Source: Beroe ovata
Lineage: Eukaryota; Ctenophora; Nuda; Beroida; Beroidae
DNA length: 38,222 nucleotides
Reading direction: 5' to 3'
NCBI GenBank assembly: GCA_946803715.1
Contig: CAMPET010000180.1
Span: forward strand, 26,654 to 64,875
In this document: one piece after another, positions 24,459-35,600 of the stretch
Layout of the letters: the number at the start of each line of letters is the position of its first letter
Position numbering within the stretch: the stretch's first letter is position 1
Notes under the pieces: model-generated
Database searches by the model: none
Told to the model about the DNA's origin: nothing
The model's input: only the letters and a program-made list of their open reading frames with translations
Translations under genes and position numbers: made by a program

Positions 24459-24841
24459 GTGCTGTGATGCAAATATCATTATGCTTCATGAACGTGACCA
24501 GTCTTGGAGAGTGTAAATTTGGTATGGCATTATCAATTGTTAATGGAGCTTTGTGACACCTCATTCATGCTCACATGATGGGACCTGTGTGTTTTGTATG
24601 GAGCAACACATGGCTGATCTTGATAGTGTACAATCATGGCGATGGCGCGAAATTGCACACGGAACACGGAGGATAGATATCGAGCAGGAAAATCGTATTA
24701 GTTTTTATCAAAGATGTATTGCTGTCCTGATATCGTATTAGAGCTGAAAACCATTACATTTCTTGTCCAGTACCTATGATACATTTCTTGTCCAGTATGA
24801 TACATTTCTTGTCCAGTATGATACATTTCTTGTCCAGTATG
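24459..24841. repeat. Dispersed repeat copy 1, ending in 21-bp tandem repeats at the gap
   Basis: This block is closely similar to 27040 onwards. It begins cgtgctgtgatgcaaat and ends in four visible copies of a 21-bp unit (atttcttgtccagtatgata core) that run into the N gap. It starts 100 bases upstream of the C1QBP start codon, so it sits in that gene's promoter region. Confidence 0.85.
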
Positions 24842-25224
24842 NNNNNNNNNNNNNNNNNNNNNNNNNNNNNNNNNNNNNNNNNNNNNNNNNNNNNNNNNNN
24901 NNNNNNNNNNNNNNNNNNNNNNNNNNNNNNNNNNNNNNNNNNNNNNNNNNNNNNNNNNNNNNNNNNNNNNNNNNNNNNNNNNNNNNNNNNNNNNNNNNNN
25001 NNNNNNNNNNNNNNNNNNNNNNNNNNNNNNNNNNNNNNNNNNNNNNNNNNNNNNNNNNNNNNNNNNNNNNNNNNNNNNNNNNNNNNNNNNNNNNNNNNNN
25101 NNNNNNNNNNNNNNNNNNNNNNNNNNNNNNNNNNNNNNNNNNNNNNNNNNNNNNNNNNNNNNNNNNNNNNNNNNNNNNNNNNNNNNNNNNNNNNNNNNNN
25201 NNNNNNNNNNNNNNNNNNNNNNNN
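24842..25224. other. Assembly gap (383 Ns)
   Basis: A run of N begins inside the 21-bp tandem array, so the array probably defeated assembly. The true length is unknown. Confidence 0.99.
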
Positions 25225-25280
25225 GGCATTCTATGAATAATACGCCTCTGAAATGAGCACATGGTCCCATTTCTTCACAG

Positions 25281-25430
25281 ATGTGTCACAAATATTCAAT
25301 TTTTACGATTGGCAAGGTGTACAATCTGATGACCACAGCCAGATTCGACAGCGACCACATTCAGGTCCAATGCCAAGGTATTAAGTTCACGATCGAAACT
25401 TCTAGTTTCCGTATGGAAGAGTGCCCCTGA
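25281..25430 (+). CDS. Doubtful short open frame just after the gap
   Basis: Forty-nine codons from ATG to TGA. The ATG is directly preceded by a pyrimidine-rich acceptor-like ttcttcacag, so this could be a terminal exon whose upstream partners lie in the N gap. The composition looks protein-like (for example TTARFDSDHIQVQC), with three cysteines. I recognise no family. A possible donor at 25378 offers another reading. A chance open frame is just as likely. Confidence 0.18.
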   Translation: MCHKYSIFTIGKVYNLMTTARFDSDHIQVQCQGIKFTIETSSFRMEECP

Positions 25431-27038
25431 TGTAATAGAGAAATATCGCTTACTTCATATCACCACAAAAATCACGTAGGAACAGGTGGTCATGACAGCG
25501 GCCCCTGACAGCGATATTCGACAGCCATGACGTTCATGTACTGCTGTTATTCCGCTGTCGCGGCTCAACTAAATACTAACAACGCGCGCATTATCTAACT
25601 GTATGCGTACCGATCAGACTGTATTTGGGACCATAACATTGATGTTATAGCCACTTTTACTAATGAAGACTAAAATTTTCGATCGAATATTTGGCCGTAG
25701 CTTGCTGTCAGCCGAATTTTTGCTGCGAATTTCATGACGCATATTCTCCACATTTAGCCACTGGGACCCAAAATATCTTGAGCCTCCCGAGCCTATAACC
25801 AATAACAAGGACAGTCGCGCCATTATCAGTCCATGATATGCGCACTGCTCACTTTTTTGGCTACAGAAATCACTTTCACAGCACACATCACATGAAATAA
25901 GTTGATAGGAGAATGAAGTAACCGATTTCATGACTAACCTACCTACCTACGACATACCCCTAACTAAAAATACCAGAAAATGTTCCTTGTATGAATTGCT
26001 ATAACTTTCTCTATTGCTATCATCAACTTTGATGCTTGTGGGCGGTTCTGGAAGGCAAAAGAGAAAAAAATGGCCATCCAGCCATCGGCCAGCTGGCCGA
26101 AATCGGGATTTTTTAGGCAAATGGCTGCTGATAGTCAGACCCCCCAATTAGTTTGACTATAGTATTCCATGATGCTGTTATTAATGTTTTGTAAATGTCG
26201 TTTTTAAAGTTGTTTTTAAGAATTTTCAGTCTTTTCTATTAATGTCGGTAACACGACAGTTTTATTCAAGCAAGCAATTTTTCATAGCTGAACTTCTAGT
26301 TTTAGACCGTTTTCGTTTTTCTATTTAATTTGTTCCTACTAGAATTTTAGGTTATCAGTATTTTACACTGCAGAGTATAGGTTTTTAAGCTTAAAAGCAG
26401 TGTCTAAATTACACTTATTATTATTATTATTAGTTCAGATGAGCAAAAAAAATTGAATGAATCACACACATCACAATTTTATATCAAATTTAATCAATAA
26501 TCATGTTATAGCTATTCAATTGATTATTTCTCGACAGATTTAGCTGAATTTTGTTTCTCGCGCGCTTGAGATGGAGGCCTTTGACATGCGAACGCAGCAA
26601 TGTGATGAAATAGCAAGGATTTTTTCCCTATCGTGTATTGTCGGTGCCGCGCAATTGTCATTCCGACAATCCGACATGGCATGGCCTCGCCAGGGATAAA
26701 ATTTCGCTAGGAGAAATCTTTCAATTCATGAAGGCCCCCCTCCCCTGTTCCCCCTCGCCCTACGAAACCTGTGCACTCAGCTTTGCGAGCCACGTACACG
26801 GGGCTTGACGTCGCGCCCTACGTACAAGTAATTATAATTGTCAGTTCAATTGAGGGCGCGCATGCGCGCCACCACTTGCACTGCACCAAACCTCACAGTG
26901 ACAGAATAACATGTAGTATTTTGGCAATGAAGCCGGCTTCTGAATTACATGGACAATCGGACTAACAACATGATAATATGCACTATATTGTTCGACTGCA
27001 GTTCAACGAAAATAGTGAAATGATCGTTCGCGTTTTTC
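25431..27038. other. Unassigned AT-rich stretch
   Basis: No gene supported. There is a perfect 16-bp GC-rich palindrome (ggcgcgcatgcgcgcc) near 26855 and a stretch of self-complementary ggccatcc/ggccagctggcc words near 26070-26100. It ends at a single N (27039). Confidence 0.5.
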
Positions 27039-27039
27039 N

Positions 27040-27532
27040 CGTGCTGTGATGCAAATATCATTATGCTTCATGCACGTGACCAGTCTTGGAGAGTGTAAAT
27101 GTGGTATGGCATTATCAATTGTTAATGGAGCTTTGTGACACCTCCATCATGCTCATAAAATATGATGGGACCTGTGTGTTTTGTACGGAGCAACACATGG
27201 CTGATGTAGATAATGTACAATCATGGCGATGGTGCGAAACTGCACAACGGAGGATAGATTTCGAGCAGAAAAATCGTTTTAATTATTGTTGTCCTGATAT
27301 CGTGCATTAGAGCTGAAAACCATTAAATTTCTTGTCCAGTATCATACATTTCTTGTCCAGTATCATACCTTTCTTGTCCAGTATCGTACCTTTCTTGTCC
27401 AGTATCATACATTTCTTGTCCAGTATAATACATTTCTTGTCCAGTATCATACATTTCTTGTCCAGTATAATACATTTCTTGTCCAGTATCATACCTTTCT
27501 TGTCCAGTATCATACCTTTCTTGTCCAGTATA
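27040..27532. repeat. Dispersed repeat copy 2 with ten 21-bp tandem units
   Basis: It matches 24459-24841 with scattered substitutions and small indels. It continues into about ten copies of the 21-bp unit (27327-27532), with alternate ATA/ATC variants. The unit length is a multiple of three, so it gives artefactual open frames on both strands. A single N lies exactly at its left edge. Confidence 0.9.
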
Positions 27533-27713
27533 ACAGGTACGCCTTCACTAAGTAAAGCCGTCTCAAGCTGTTTTCAGGTAAGTAAGTAAGTACAGTACAC
27601 AATAGAGCAATTGCAATACTAATGCAATACATATATGATTTTTGACTGTTGAGTTATCGTCATTCCGAGACAAGAGTGCTCAATTGTGGAACCACGAGAG
27701 CGTAAGTAGCAGA

Positions 27714-27804
27714 CGAAGTCAAGCAGCGATTGATATTGGGCAAACATTAGGTTTGACACCCTGAAACATAATGTTTGCCCAATATCAATCGTTGTTTGAC
27801 TTCG
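27714..27804 (+). repeat. 36-bp near-perfect hairpin, 19-base loop
   Basis: Left arm 27714-27749 and right arm 27769-27804 are complementary at 34 of 36 positions. Both exceptions are G opposite T, which would be G-U wobbles in a + strand transcript. It could be a small-RNA precursor or the remains of a short foldback element. Confidence 0.75.
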
Positions 27805-27937
27805 TTTCTAATACGATGCATACATGCTTATTATATGAGTACCTACCTACAATAACTGCACAGCAAAATGTATAGAACATTCCATTGCCCAGCGTATTCA
27901 TCGTAATATCGTTGTTTAAAAACAAAAATACTGCAAA

Positions 27938-27943
27938 TTTATT
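27938..27943 (-). other. Possible poly(A) signal for SHMT
   Basis: TTTATT on the + strand reads AATAAA on the - strand, about 310 bases after the SHMT stop. The region is AT-rich, so chance is possible. Confidence 0.3.
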
Positions 27944-28252
27944 TAATTCTCAATAAAATACATCGACACAGGATTTGATTTATGATATATAAAAACAACC
28001 AAGAATAAAAACTTCGAGGGCCCTGAACGGCTCGATATTGAAACATAACAATAATATATACAGACAGGTTGTTCTTATCAAAAACAATATGTTGTTTACG
28101 CAATTATCTCATCGATTAGAAAATAAGTTATCGACTAAAGATTTGGGTCACGACGAGGGTATTTTTACTCTAGGTCACATCTGAAGCCATGATAACTCAG
28201 TAGAAACACTTCCACTAAACAACACTACAATCTGAAAACCCACAACGTCATG

Positions 28253-30866
28253 TTAAATTTCACAGTTATCAGCAGGGCAGGGGAATTTCTTGGCGAACTC
28301 CACTACTCTTACTCCCAGCTCATCTATCTGACTCAAGACATCCTCATCCGACTCAATGAAACTCTTAAACTTCTTCACTGTTTTCCCCGATTTGGGCTTG
28401 GCTCGCAGAGCAATCTCCACTCCCTCGTTTATCATACGAGCCACGACCCTGAAATCGTCCTCTTTGAAGTTGCGCGTTGTGAGTGCCGGAGTTCCGAGTC
28501 TCAGTCCGCCGGGCACGAGCGCGGATTTGTCGCCCGGACACGTGTTCTTGTTGGCGTGGATGTGCGCCATACCGAGTAGAGCGTCAACACGTGCGCCATC
28601 TGTAATTGTTACCATGGTAACGTGCTGCTGGTGATCATAGGTTACTAAAGTCAGATTGGTTATTCTTGCTATAGCTCACCGATTCCTTTAGGTCTGAGAT
28701 CAAGCAGTACTATGTGATTGTCTGTACCATCACTTACAATCTTGTATCCAAGTTTCTGAAGTTCATCAGCCAACGCTTTAGCGTTTTTCAACACCTAATT
28801 TTGGTATGGGTTAACTCAATAATAATCGAATGTCGTGGCGAGTTCTAGCAACCATATTGGAGCCTTGACACCAACACAAGTAGACAGTTTTAAACTTTAT
28901 CAATACAGTTCCAACACAAGTACCTGTACTTGGTACTCCTTGAACTCAGGGGATTGTGCATTCTTAAGAGCGACAGCTATCCCAGCAATGCTCTGCATGT
29001 GGGGTCCTCCCTGTGGGCATTATGTCTATCGTCATGGTTACTATCAGTTACTATCAGTTAGTTATCAGTTAGTTATCGTCATGGTTACTAGTTATCAGTG
29101 GAGTTTCCTCACAGGGACACGAGATTTTTCACCTTATACATTCAATTCCCTCAATACCTGTAGTGAAGGGAAGAGGGAAAAGTCAATCTTATCTTTCAGA
29201 TCGTACATGATGTCATTTCCCTTTTTGTCCTGAGACCTGACACCCATCCTGTAGAAGATAAGCCCGCCCCGAGGGCCCCTGAGGGTTTTGTGAGTTGTAC
29301 AAGTCACGATGTCGGAATACTCAAACGGATCGTTGATGACCCCACCTGCCACCAACCCTGGGATAAATGTCAAGTTACGTACGTTTTGTTAAACAAGTGG
29401 TGTTAAAATCGACCGCTACATGTGAATATGATATAACATAATTTTTTCCCAATACCAAATAAGATTTGGTTGCTCTCGTTCGCGGCATCTGGCGTTCTTT
29501 ATTCTTTACCTACTCTATCATATGAAAAAGAACGCGGCATATTTGACAGACTCTACACGTGATGTGGCGGCAGTCAGTCAAATATGCCGCGTTCTTTTTC
29601 ATATCATAGAGATAAAAATAAAGAACACCAGATGCCGCGAACAAAAACAACCAAATCATAATTGGTTTCGGGAAAAATATCACTCTTTTTCATTGTTAGT
29701 TTTGCGAGTTTGAGATTCGGGCAATTCGAGCGTAAATTTACTAATTGATCAATTATACAATCATTAAATCGGGTCGAGAAAAGAGTTAAAGTCACTCATA
29801 TATGGCGTCTGTTTAGATAACAAACACCACTACATTCTCCAATACCTGTGATGTGAGCCATGTCGCTGTGTAGATAGGCTCCCACATCATCGCATATCTC
29901 TCGGAATCGCTTGTAGTCCAATGTGCGAGGGTAGGCACTGTACCCCGCTATTATCAGCTTGGGCCGGAATAGGGCAGCAGTTTCATGGAGCTTATCATAG
30001 TCAATGATTCCTATTTGGAGAGTGGTTTGAATAATTTAATATGTCAAGTTTAATATGTCAAGTTTGTCAAGACCACTCCTCATTGGGGAGGACTTTACCT
30101 TTAGCATCAAGCCTGTATGGCATACTCTCAAAGAATATACTGGTAGCAGATATCCTCTTTGTGTCAGTCATGTAACCATGAGTAAGATGGCCACCAGCAG
30201 GAAGGTCTAGCCCCATGATACGATCATGAGGGCGAAGAACCCCAGTGAAAACTGCCAAATTAGAAGGGGAACCAGAGTAAGGTTGAACATTACATCCCCA
30301 TCTGGCAGGGTCAAGCCTGAAAGGTATGGAATATTAAATTCAGTCATACATAATCAGTGAAATGACATCATTATTATCACTATCAACCATGAATTTGACA
30401 AACCTGAATGCTTCTAAAGCCCTCTTTTGACAGAGAAGTTCAATTTGGTCAACATATTTGCAGCCCCCATAATATCGTGCCCCTGGGTATCCCTCAGCAT
30501 ATTTGTTAGTGGCACAACTCCCAACAGCTTCCCTTACATCAAGAGTTGTGAAATTCTCTGATGCAATAAGTTCCAATCCTTCTACCTATGAAAATATAGT
30601 ATAGAGACAAACAGTATTATATATAGACAAAGAGTTAGATATCATCTGGATAACATGTTTTAAAAATCAATCTCATTGTATAATTCTACCAGGTTGAAGC
30701 ATAAATTATGATTGATATAATCTTGACAAACATCTATAACCTGTCTCTTCTTTTCTTGCTTGAGAAGATTGAAGATTTCAGGATCACTGACCGATAGTGG
30801 ATCAGAACCAGTCCAAAGAGATCTCCTGAGCAGCCCATAAGCAGATGCTAGTCTTCTACACAGCAT
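28253..30866 (-). CDS. SHMT2: Serine hydroxymethyltransferase, mitochondrial type, complete, eight exons
   Basis: Exons: 30866-30741, 30585-30404, 30316-30099, 30010-29846, 29357-29158, 29010-28924, 28794-28680, 28599-28253 (stop TAA). Junctions are GT-AG and phases match, giving 479 aa. The enzyme is PLP-dependent: serine plus tetrahydrofolate gives glycine plus methylene-THF. Seen: [58 protein letters not shown] lysine K254 in [37 protein letters not shown]. The start ATG at 30866 yields [18 protein letters not shown], an Arg-rich amphipathic leader with no acids, pointing to the mitochondrion; the symbol SHMT2 rests on this leader and not on a phylogeny. An alternative cytosolic product from a later ATG or another first exon is possible but not seen. 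Intron 29358-29845 carries a foldback element. Confidence 0.96.
29441..29680. mobile_element. Foldback/MITE-like inverted repeat in an SHMT intron
   Basis: Two arms of about 105 bases (29441-29547 and 29577-29680) are imperfect reverse complements around a 29-base centre. The inner parts (gcggcatatttgac, tatgaaaaagaacg) are nearly identical. There is no coding capacity. It is a likely non-autonomous element, and the intron transcript could form a long double-stranded stem. Confidence 0.75.
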
Positions 30867-31397
30867 TTTGACTGCATCAAAGCAAAAGAGTGATAATTCA
30901 GAAATAATCTGAGACAATATAAAATATTTGAATAAATTTGATAAGAAATTTGTTTAATATGAACTTAAGCGAGTAGACACCCTGATCAGTATCATTTGTA
31001 CATATGGCATGAAAAAAAATCACACATAAAATCGACTTTTGTTAAGACAGAGTGGTTATTGCCTAGCCTGGGGAACACAGCGGAGATCCATGCAAGGCCT
31101 CGCTGTACCTACCACATTGAATTGAAACCGTGGGGTTCCGTACAGACCACTCTGACCCTGTCACAAAAGCCTAATCACGTTGCAAAAGTATATTAGATGA
31201 AACCAGTCATACTGTTTGGCAAGCAAAATTATGAAATAAAATACAATATTGCATTAACTAAATTATTGTGATTTTCTTTGATTGCAGCTGCTCATTGCAG
31301 AGTTATGAGTTTTCCCTACTGTCGGCTCCGTGTGATTGTAATTCCGCTTGCCAGAAATTTTACAAAGCTGCTCACTGCTCAAATGCAAAGCGCGTGC
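30867..31397. other. SHMT upstream region, no gene seen
   Basis: Lies between the SHMT start and the first duplicated GC-rich block. It should contain the SHMT promoter; no TATA box is clear. Short open frames lack motifs. Confidence 0.4.
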
Positions 31398-31571
31398 GCG
31401 CCTTCATCGGATATCCGATAAAGACGCGCAGTGCAGCCAACAACATGACAAATGATTTGGTATAGCATGAACATTCAGCAAAATTTTTTTGCATTTTTTT
31501 GAGTTTTGCTTTGCAATTGCGCAAATGCGCGCGCTGCACTGTGTAGCGAAGGGTCGCGCCACATGCCTGCA
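31398..31571. repeat. Direct repeat, copy 1
   Basis: Begins gcgccttcatcggatatccg and ends near cgcgccacatgcctgca. It matches 31797-31963 with a few substitutions and an 8-base indel. Self-complementary pieces include gcgcgc runs and cggatatccg. Confidence 0.85.
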
Positions 31572-31796
31572 CACTATGCGCTGATTTCGCGATATTTTAA
31601 CTTGGGGGAACGCGCAGCGCTATTTTTCATCATTTCCGAAAAGTGTGCTGTACTCAACGATCTATCAAATCAACAGTTTGAGATTCGATGCATTCTATTT
31701 TATTGCATCTTGAAGCCGAAAGATTCTACTCTACAATGGTCTTTTCGCCTAACCCAGGCTCATTAAGCTTGAGAAGTTATGATCGATCAAAAATNG

Positions 31797-31963
31797 CGCC
31801 TTCATCGGATATCCGATAAAGACGCGCAACAACATGACAAATGATTTGGTATAGCATGAACATCCGGCAAATTTTTTTGCATTTTTTTGAGTTTTGCTTT
31901 GCAATTGCGCAACCGCGCGCGCTGCACTGTGTAGCGAAGGGTCGCGCCACATGCCTGCATTTG
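31797..31963. repeat. Direct repeat, copy 2, directly after a single N
   Basis: Second copy of the 31398 block. The single N at 31796 stands exactly at its left edge. After the shared part the two copies diverge completely. Confidence 0.85.
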
Positions 31964-31965
31964 CC

Positions 31966-32066
31966 GGATGTTATCTGTCCACTGTTTTTTGCGCGCCCGC
32001 CTTCATCGAAGGCCGATGATGAAGGCGCGCGCGCCGCGCGCAAGAAACAGTGGACAGATAACATCC
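31966..32066. repeat. Long inverted repeat with GC-rich centre
   Basis: Outer arms of about 21 bases (ggatgttatctgtccactgtt and complement) are perfect or nearly so. The interior, rich in gcgcgc and cgccttcatc/gatgaaggcg, is itself largely self-complementary. The whole would form one hairpin. Confidence 0.85.
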
Positions 32067-32119
32067 ATGGTGATAGTATCACCATGGCCATGTATCACTG
32101 ATACATGGCCATGGTGATA
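32065..32119. repeat. Two overlapping perfect palindromes
   Basis: 32065-32087 is a 23-bp palindrome with a central G (arms ccatggtgata). 32077-32119 is a 43-bp palindrome with perfect 21-base arms around a single C at 32098. They share 32077-32087, so the two hairpins exclude each other. Confidence 0.9.
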
Positions 32120-32651
32120 TACAACTATTTGAGCGTCCAGCGTTAAATTACGGGGTTAGATTTGCAGCATATCCTTGCAACGACTTGCAATTTTGCAGTC
32201 ACAATATGTAACAGTGGTTCTGTAATTTATCCCATTTATTTTCTCTTATTAAAGGATATATCAAATAATCACCTTGACTAATATGGATAAGTAGAACCAT
32301 GGGATATGATCATCCATGCTCCATTAAAGATTAAAATCATCAATGCAACACTGGATTACCATGGATAGCACTTCTACCCCAATAGAAGACATGGCATGTT
32401 TCTGCAAAAGGTTTAGCTTATGATAAAGAATTGATCTACAAAACATTAAAATACAATCAAAGTCAATATTCCTATAAAACTAGTTCAATGGATTGGAAAA
32501 GACCCTAGCTGATAATCATGGTCTGAAGAACTTTACCCCAGTGAGGTTATAGATTTGAATTTTGGAGTCTGAATGATTAGAAGACAATTAATGTGAGTCC
32601 AGATTGGTTCTGTCTTTGGACTGACTACCATTCATTGCTCTTCATGCCTGG
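32120..32651. other. 3' flank of the adhesion GPCR gene
   Basis: AT-rich with no supported coding region. A possible - strand poly(A) signal (TTTATT at 32235-32240) lies about 410 bases after the GPCR stop. Confidence 0.4.
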
Positions 32652-35600
32652 TCAAATTCTGGTGATATGTGCTGCAGTAACTGCCTTAATATCTGGATCA
32701 TCAATAATATCATACACATTCTCATTTTCATATATTGCACTTGAGTCTTCTGTCTCAGCTTCTTCAAGATTTTTCTCTTTTTTGAGATCATTTGGTTCTT
32801 CTTTCTGTTTAGCTCCTCTTCTATTAGCTCTTCCACCTGCACTTCCAGTTCGAGGACCACCACCACTGGGCTTCGCTGGTGGTGGAGAAGCAACAGCAAC
32901 TGCTGTAGAATCTGGTGCCTGTGGATACATTGACATAGGATTATATCATGCCATATGGCCTTTGTTTGAGTCTGTAGTTCTTATATTTGGATACTAACAG
33001 GTGTTGATGAAGGAGGGCGGCTTGCTGCTGCCATGGATGAGGCTGGTGCTGGTCTGCTTTGAACTGCTCTCTGGGCAGTTGCAGCTGATGAGGCAGTTGA
33101 TCCACCTTTCTTAGTAACTTCCATGCCAAACTTTAGCTTCCAGCAATCAATGTATTGCTCATTTCCAACACAGTAGAATAAGAACATGAAGAATCCCTGA
33201 AGGGTTCTTGGCTGACCAATTCATATGACTATATTTTATTGTGCCTCCGCATAACTTTTTCTCTAAATAATAGGTAGCATATTGAATTCACCTGAGTGCC
33301 ATTGATAAGGATGAACATTATCTGAATGTATGGAGCCAGGGGTCCTGTTCCAAAGAAGGATATGATCCATCCAAGACCAAGGAGGACTGAAATACTGGCT
33401 GCTGCCTTTAACTGTTTCTGGAAGATGAAATTATGTGTCTGATGAATATTGCTGATATCAAATTTGACATCAAATCAACAATTAATTTTTAGTTTGACTT
33501 ACAATCGCATTTTCAGCTGAACTTTTGTCAGGATTAGAAGCATTGGCAATAACTCTGACTAGTGATGAGAAGATGAAAAGGTTGATGAGCAGAACAACAC
33601 CCACTGGTAAGATGAATGTCCACCTTCTGATTTCGAGTGCCACCATACATTTCCTGTGATATTTTTGGCATTGATACAGAGTTGACAAGCAACATATTCA
33701 TCAAATTTTATATTATCCCTGGCCAAAATCATTCATCCATTGGTATGTATTCATATATTGGTATTTCAAGGACAAGTAAGGACTAGTATTCAGCATTTCT
33801 TATATTACCCCTCATCAAGTACAATTCCCTCTGTTAGGAAGTAGTTTGAAAGAGGACTGAGAAGTGGCGTGAGCCAACAGAACAGGTTGAATTTCAGCAT
33901 GTATTTGCTGATGTGACCTCCAAATACCTGGGATAAACCATGCTCAGCATTCAAAATATTCAAAAGGTTTTGTTAGTGTTCACACGATGCAAATGGTAAC
34001 TACTTCTAAAATTACCAAAATCTATTACCATCAGCGTAAACTAACCCATACATATAAAATATACATAGTAGATACCTGCACAAGACTGATGTACATGATA
34101 ACACTCTCTACAATCGTCCACATGAAGACCACTAAGTAAGCATAGTCGAGTATAACTGCTATCACTTCGCACAAGATGGGCACTGAATTGGAGATTGTGA
34201 ATAATTTCTAAATTCCAGACTTCACCTTGCCTTCCTGAAAAGCAGTTCATATCCTATAGAATCGATATGGGTAAGTTGTCTTACCACTCTTCTGTGTTTC
34301 CACTGGAACATACGTCAAGAAGAAGCAGCTGATGGCAAAGCATTGAGCTCCAGCCAAGGACAAGTGTATCTTCATTGATCTGGTCGATCTGTGAGCAAGT
34401 GGGAAGTCTTTGATCATGGACCATAGAATTTTACGTCTAGTTTAGATTCCCAGAGAATGTTTGACAGACGATGTGATAGGCAGTGGTATTGCTAAATACT
34501 TACCTCAGAGCTTTGAAAGGCATGATAGTAACTATCATGAGTACTAGACAGAAAAGGGAAAATCCGAGAAGAGGAGTGGACAGCATGCTTTGTATCTTCT
34601 CCAAGTGGTCAGGAATCGGCTCCAGCGACATCATGATGGCAAAACTGGTCATGTGGTTGCAAGAGCATCCAACATTCCCACCTCTCTTGTTGTCAACAGC
34701 AATTGTTTCACATCCCTCCGACGACCATTGCTTGGTCTCTGAAAAATCACTGGTCAGACTTCAGTTCCTCTAATAACGTAGCGACATGGAACTTTTGTGT
34801 GAATAGTGTGACGTCAGTCGATGGAATGTACTTACTTTTGTCGTAGTATGTGCACTTGTATGCGACTTGTTGTGTAGAACTATCAAAATCATCTGGGGGA
34901 TCGTCCTTGGTGAAATTCAGTTGTAATGGAGGATCAATGTTGGTTATGGACTTCGATCCTATAGCCAGCAATACCACTTTACTTGCCACCTGATTGAATG
35001 GTGTAAATAGAAAACCTACGTCTTCCAGGTTAGAATTGAAGTAGTCATATCACCATGATGACCGCAATTCTCAATCGATCAAAATTACCTTGTCTACTTT
35101 CTTATTTGCTGTTTGTTCTGCTGTTTCACTCCCCTCCACTTTAGCAGTCGGAAATAGGGCGGGAGTCTCGAAAAGAACACAAACGAGACCCTTTGCATCC
35201 TTCCCATCCTCTCCAGCCGCATTCTTCACATTTTGTAAGGGCGGCATCTTTACGTTCACTGTTTTCTTGATAGGTGGTGGTTTGGGGGTTCCCATCACAA
35301 GCTGGGGTGCCTCCGTCATGGCTGCACCCGGCTCTGGGATGATAGGCGCTGCTGTAGCAGGTCTCTCTGTAGCCTTGGCCTCTTCCTCTTCTTCTCCATC
35401 GTCATCATCGCCGAAATCCAACTGCACGGGCTGCAAAGAAGATGTGAGTCATTCACAAGGCTCGTCTAGATTCATGATATATACGGTACACTATCCGTGT
35501 TGGAGTTTCACCTGTTCTAGAGTTTCTTTGCTCAATGGCGTTGGTCTTATCGTCATACTGTCTGTCTTTATGTCGTTCTTCGATGCTGCGTTATTCTTAT

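Noticed and set aside
22779-25430. Joining the frame at 25281 to the peptide gene as a fourth exon
   Set aside because: The peptide frame already closes at 23032 with a good third exon. The join would need an unsupported donor and would cross the C1QBP first exon and the gap.
27327-27532. CRISPR-like array
   Set aside because: The units are adjacent with no unique spacers and the setting is an animal genome; it is a minisatellite.
27307-27589. Repeated peptide frames on both strands (ILDKKCM and LSSIIHF types)
   Set aside because: The 21-bp DNA repeat has a length divisible by three, so it stays open in several frames. There is no start context or flanking coding signal.
31372-32101. Several 66-104-codon frames over the GC-rich repeats
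   Set aside because: They track the duplicated block and the palindromes on both strands, and two of them cross the N at 31796.
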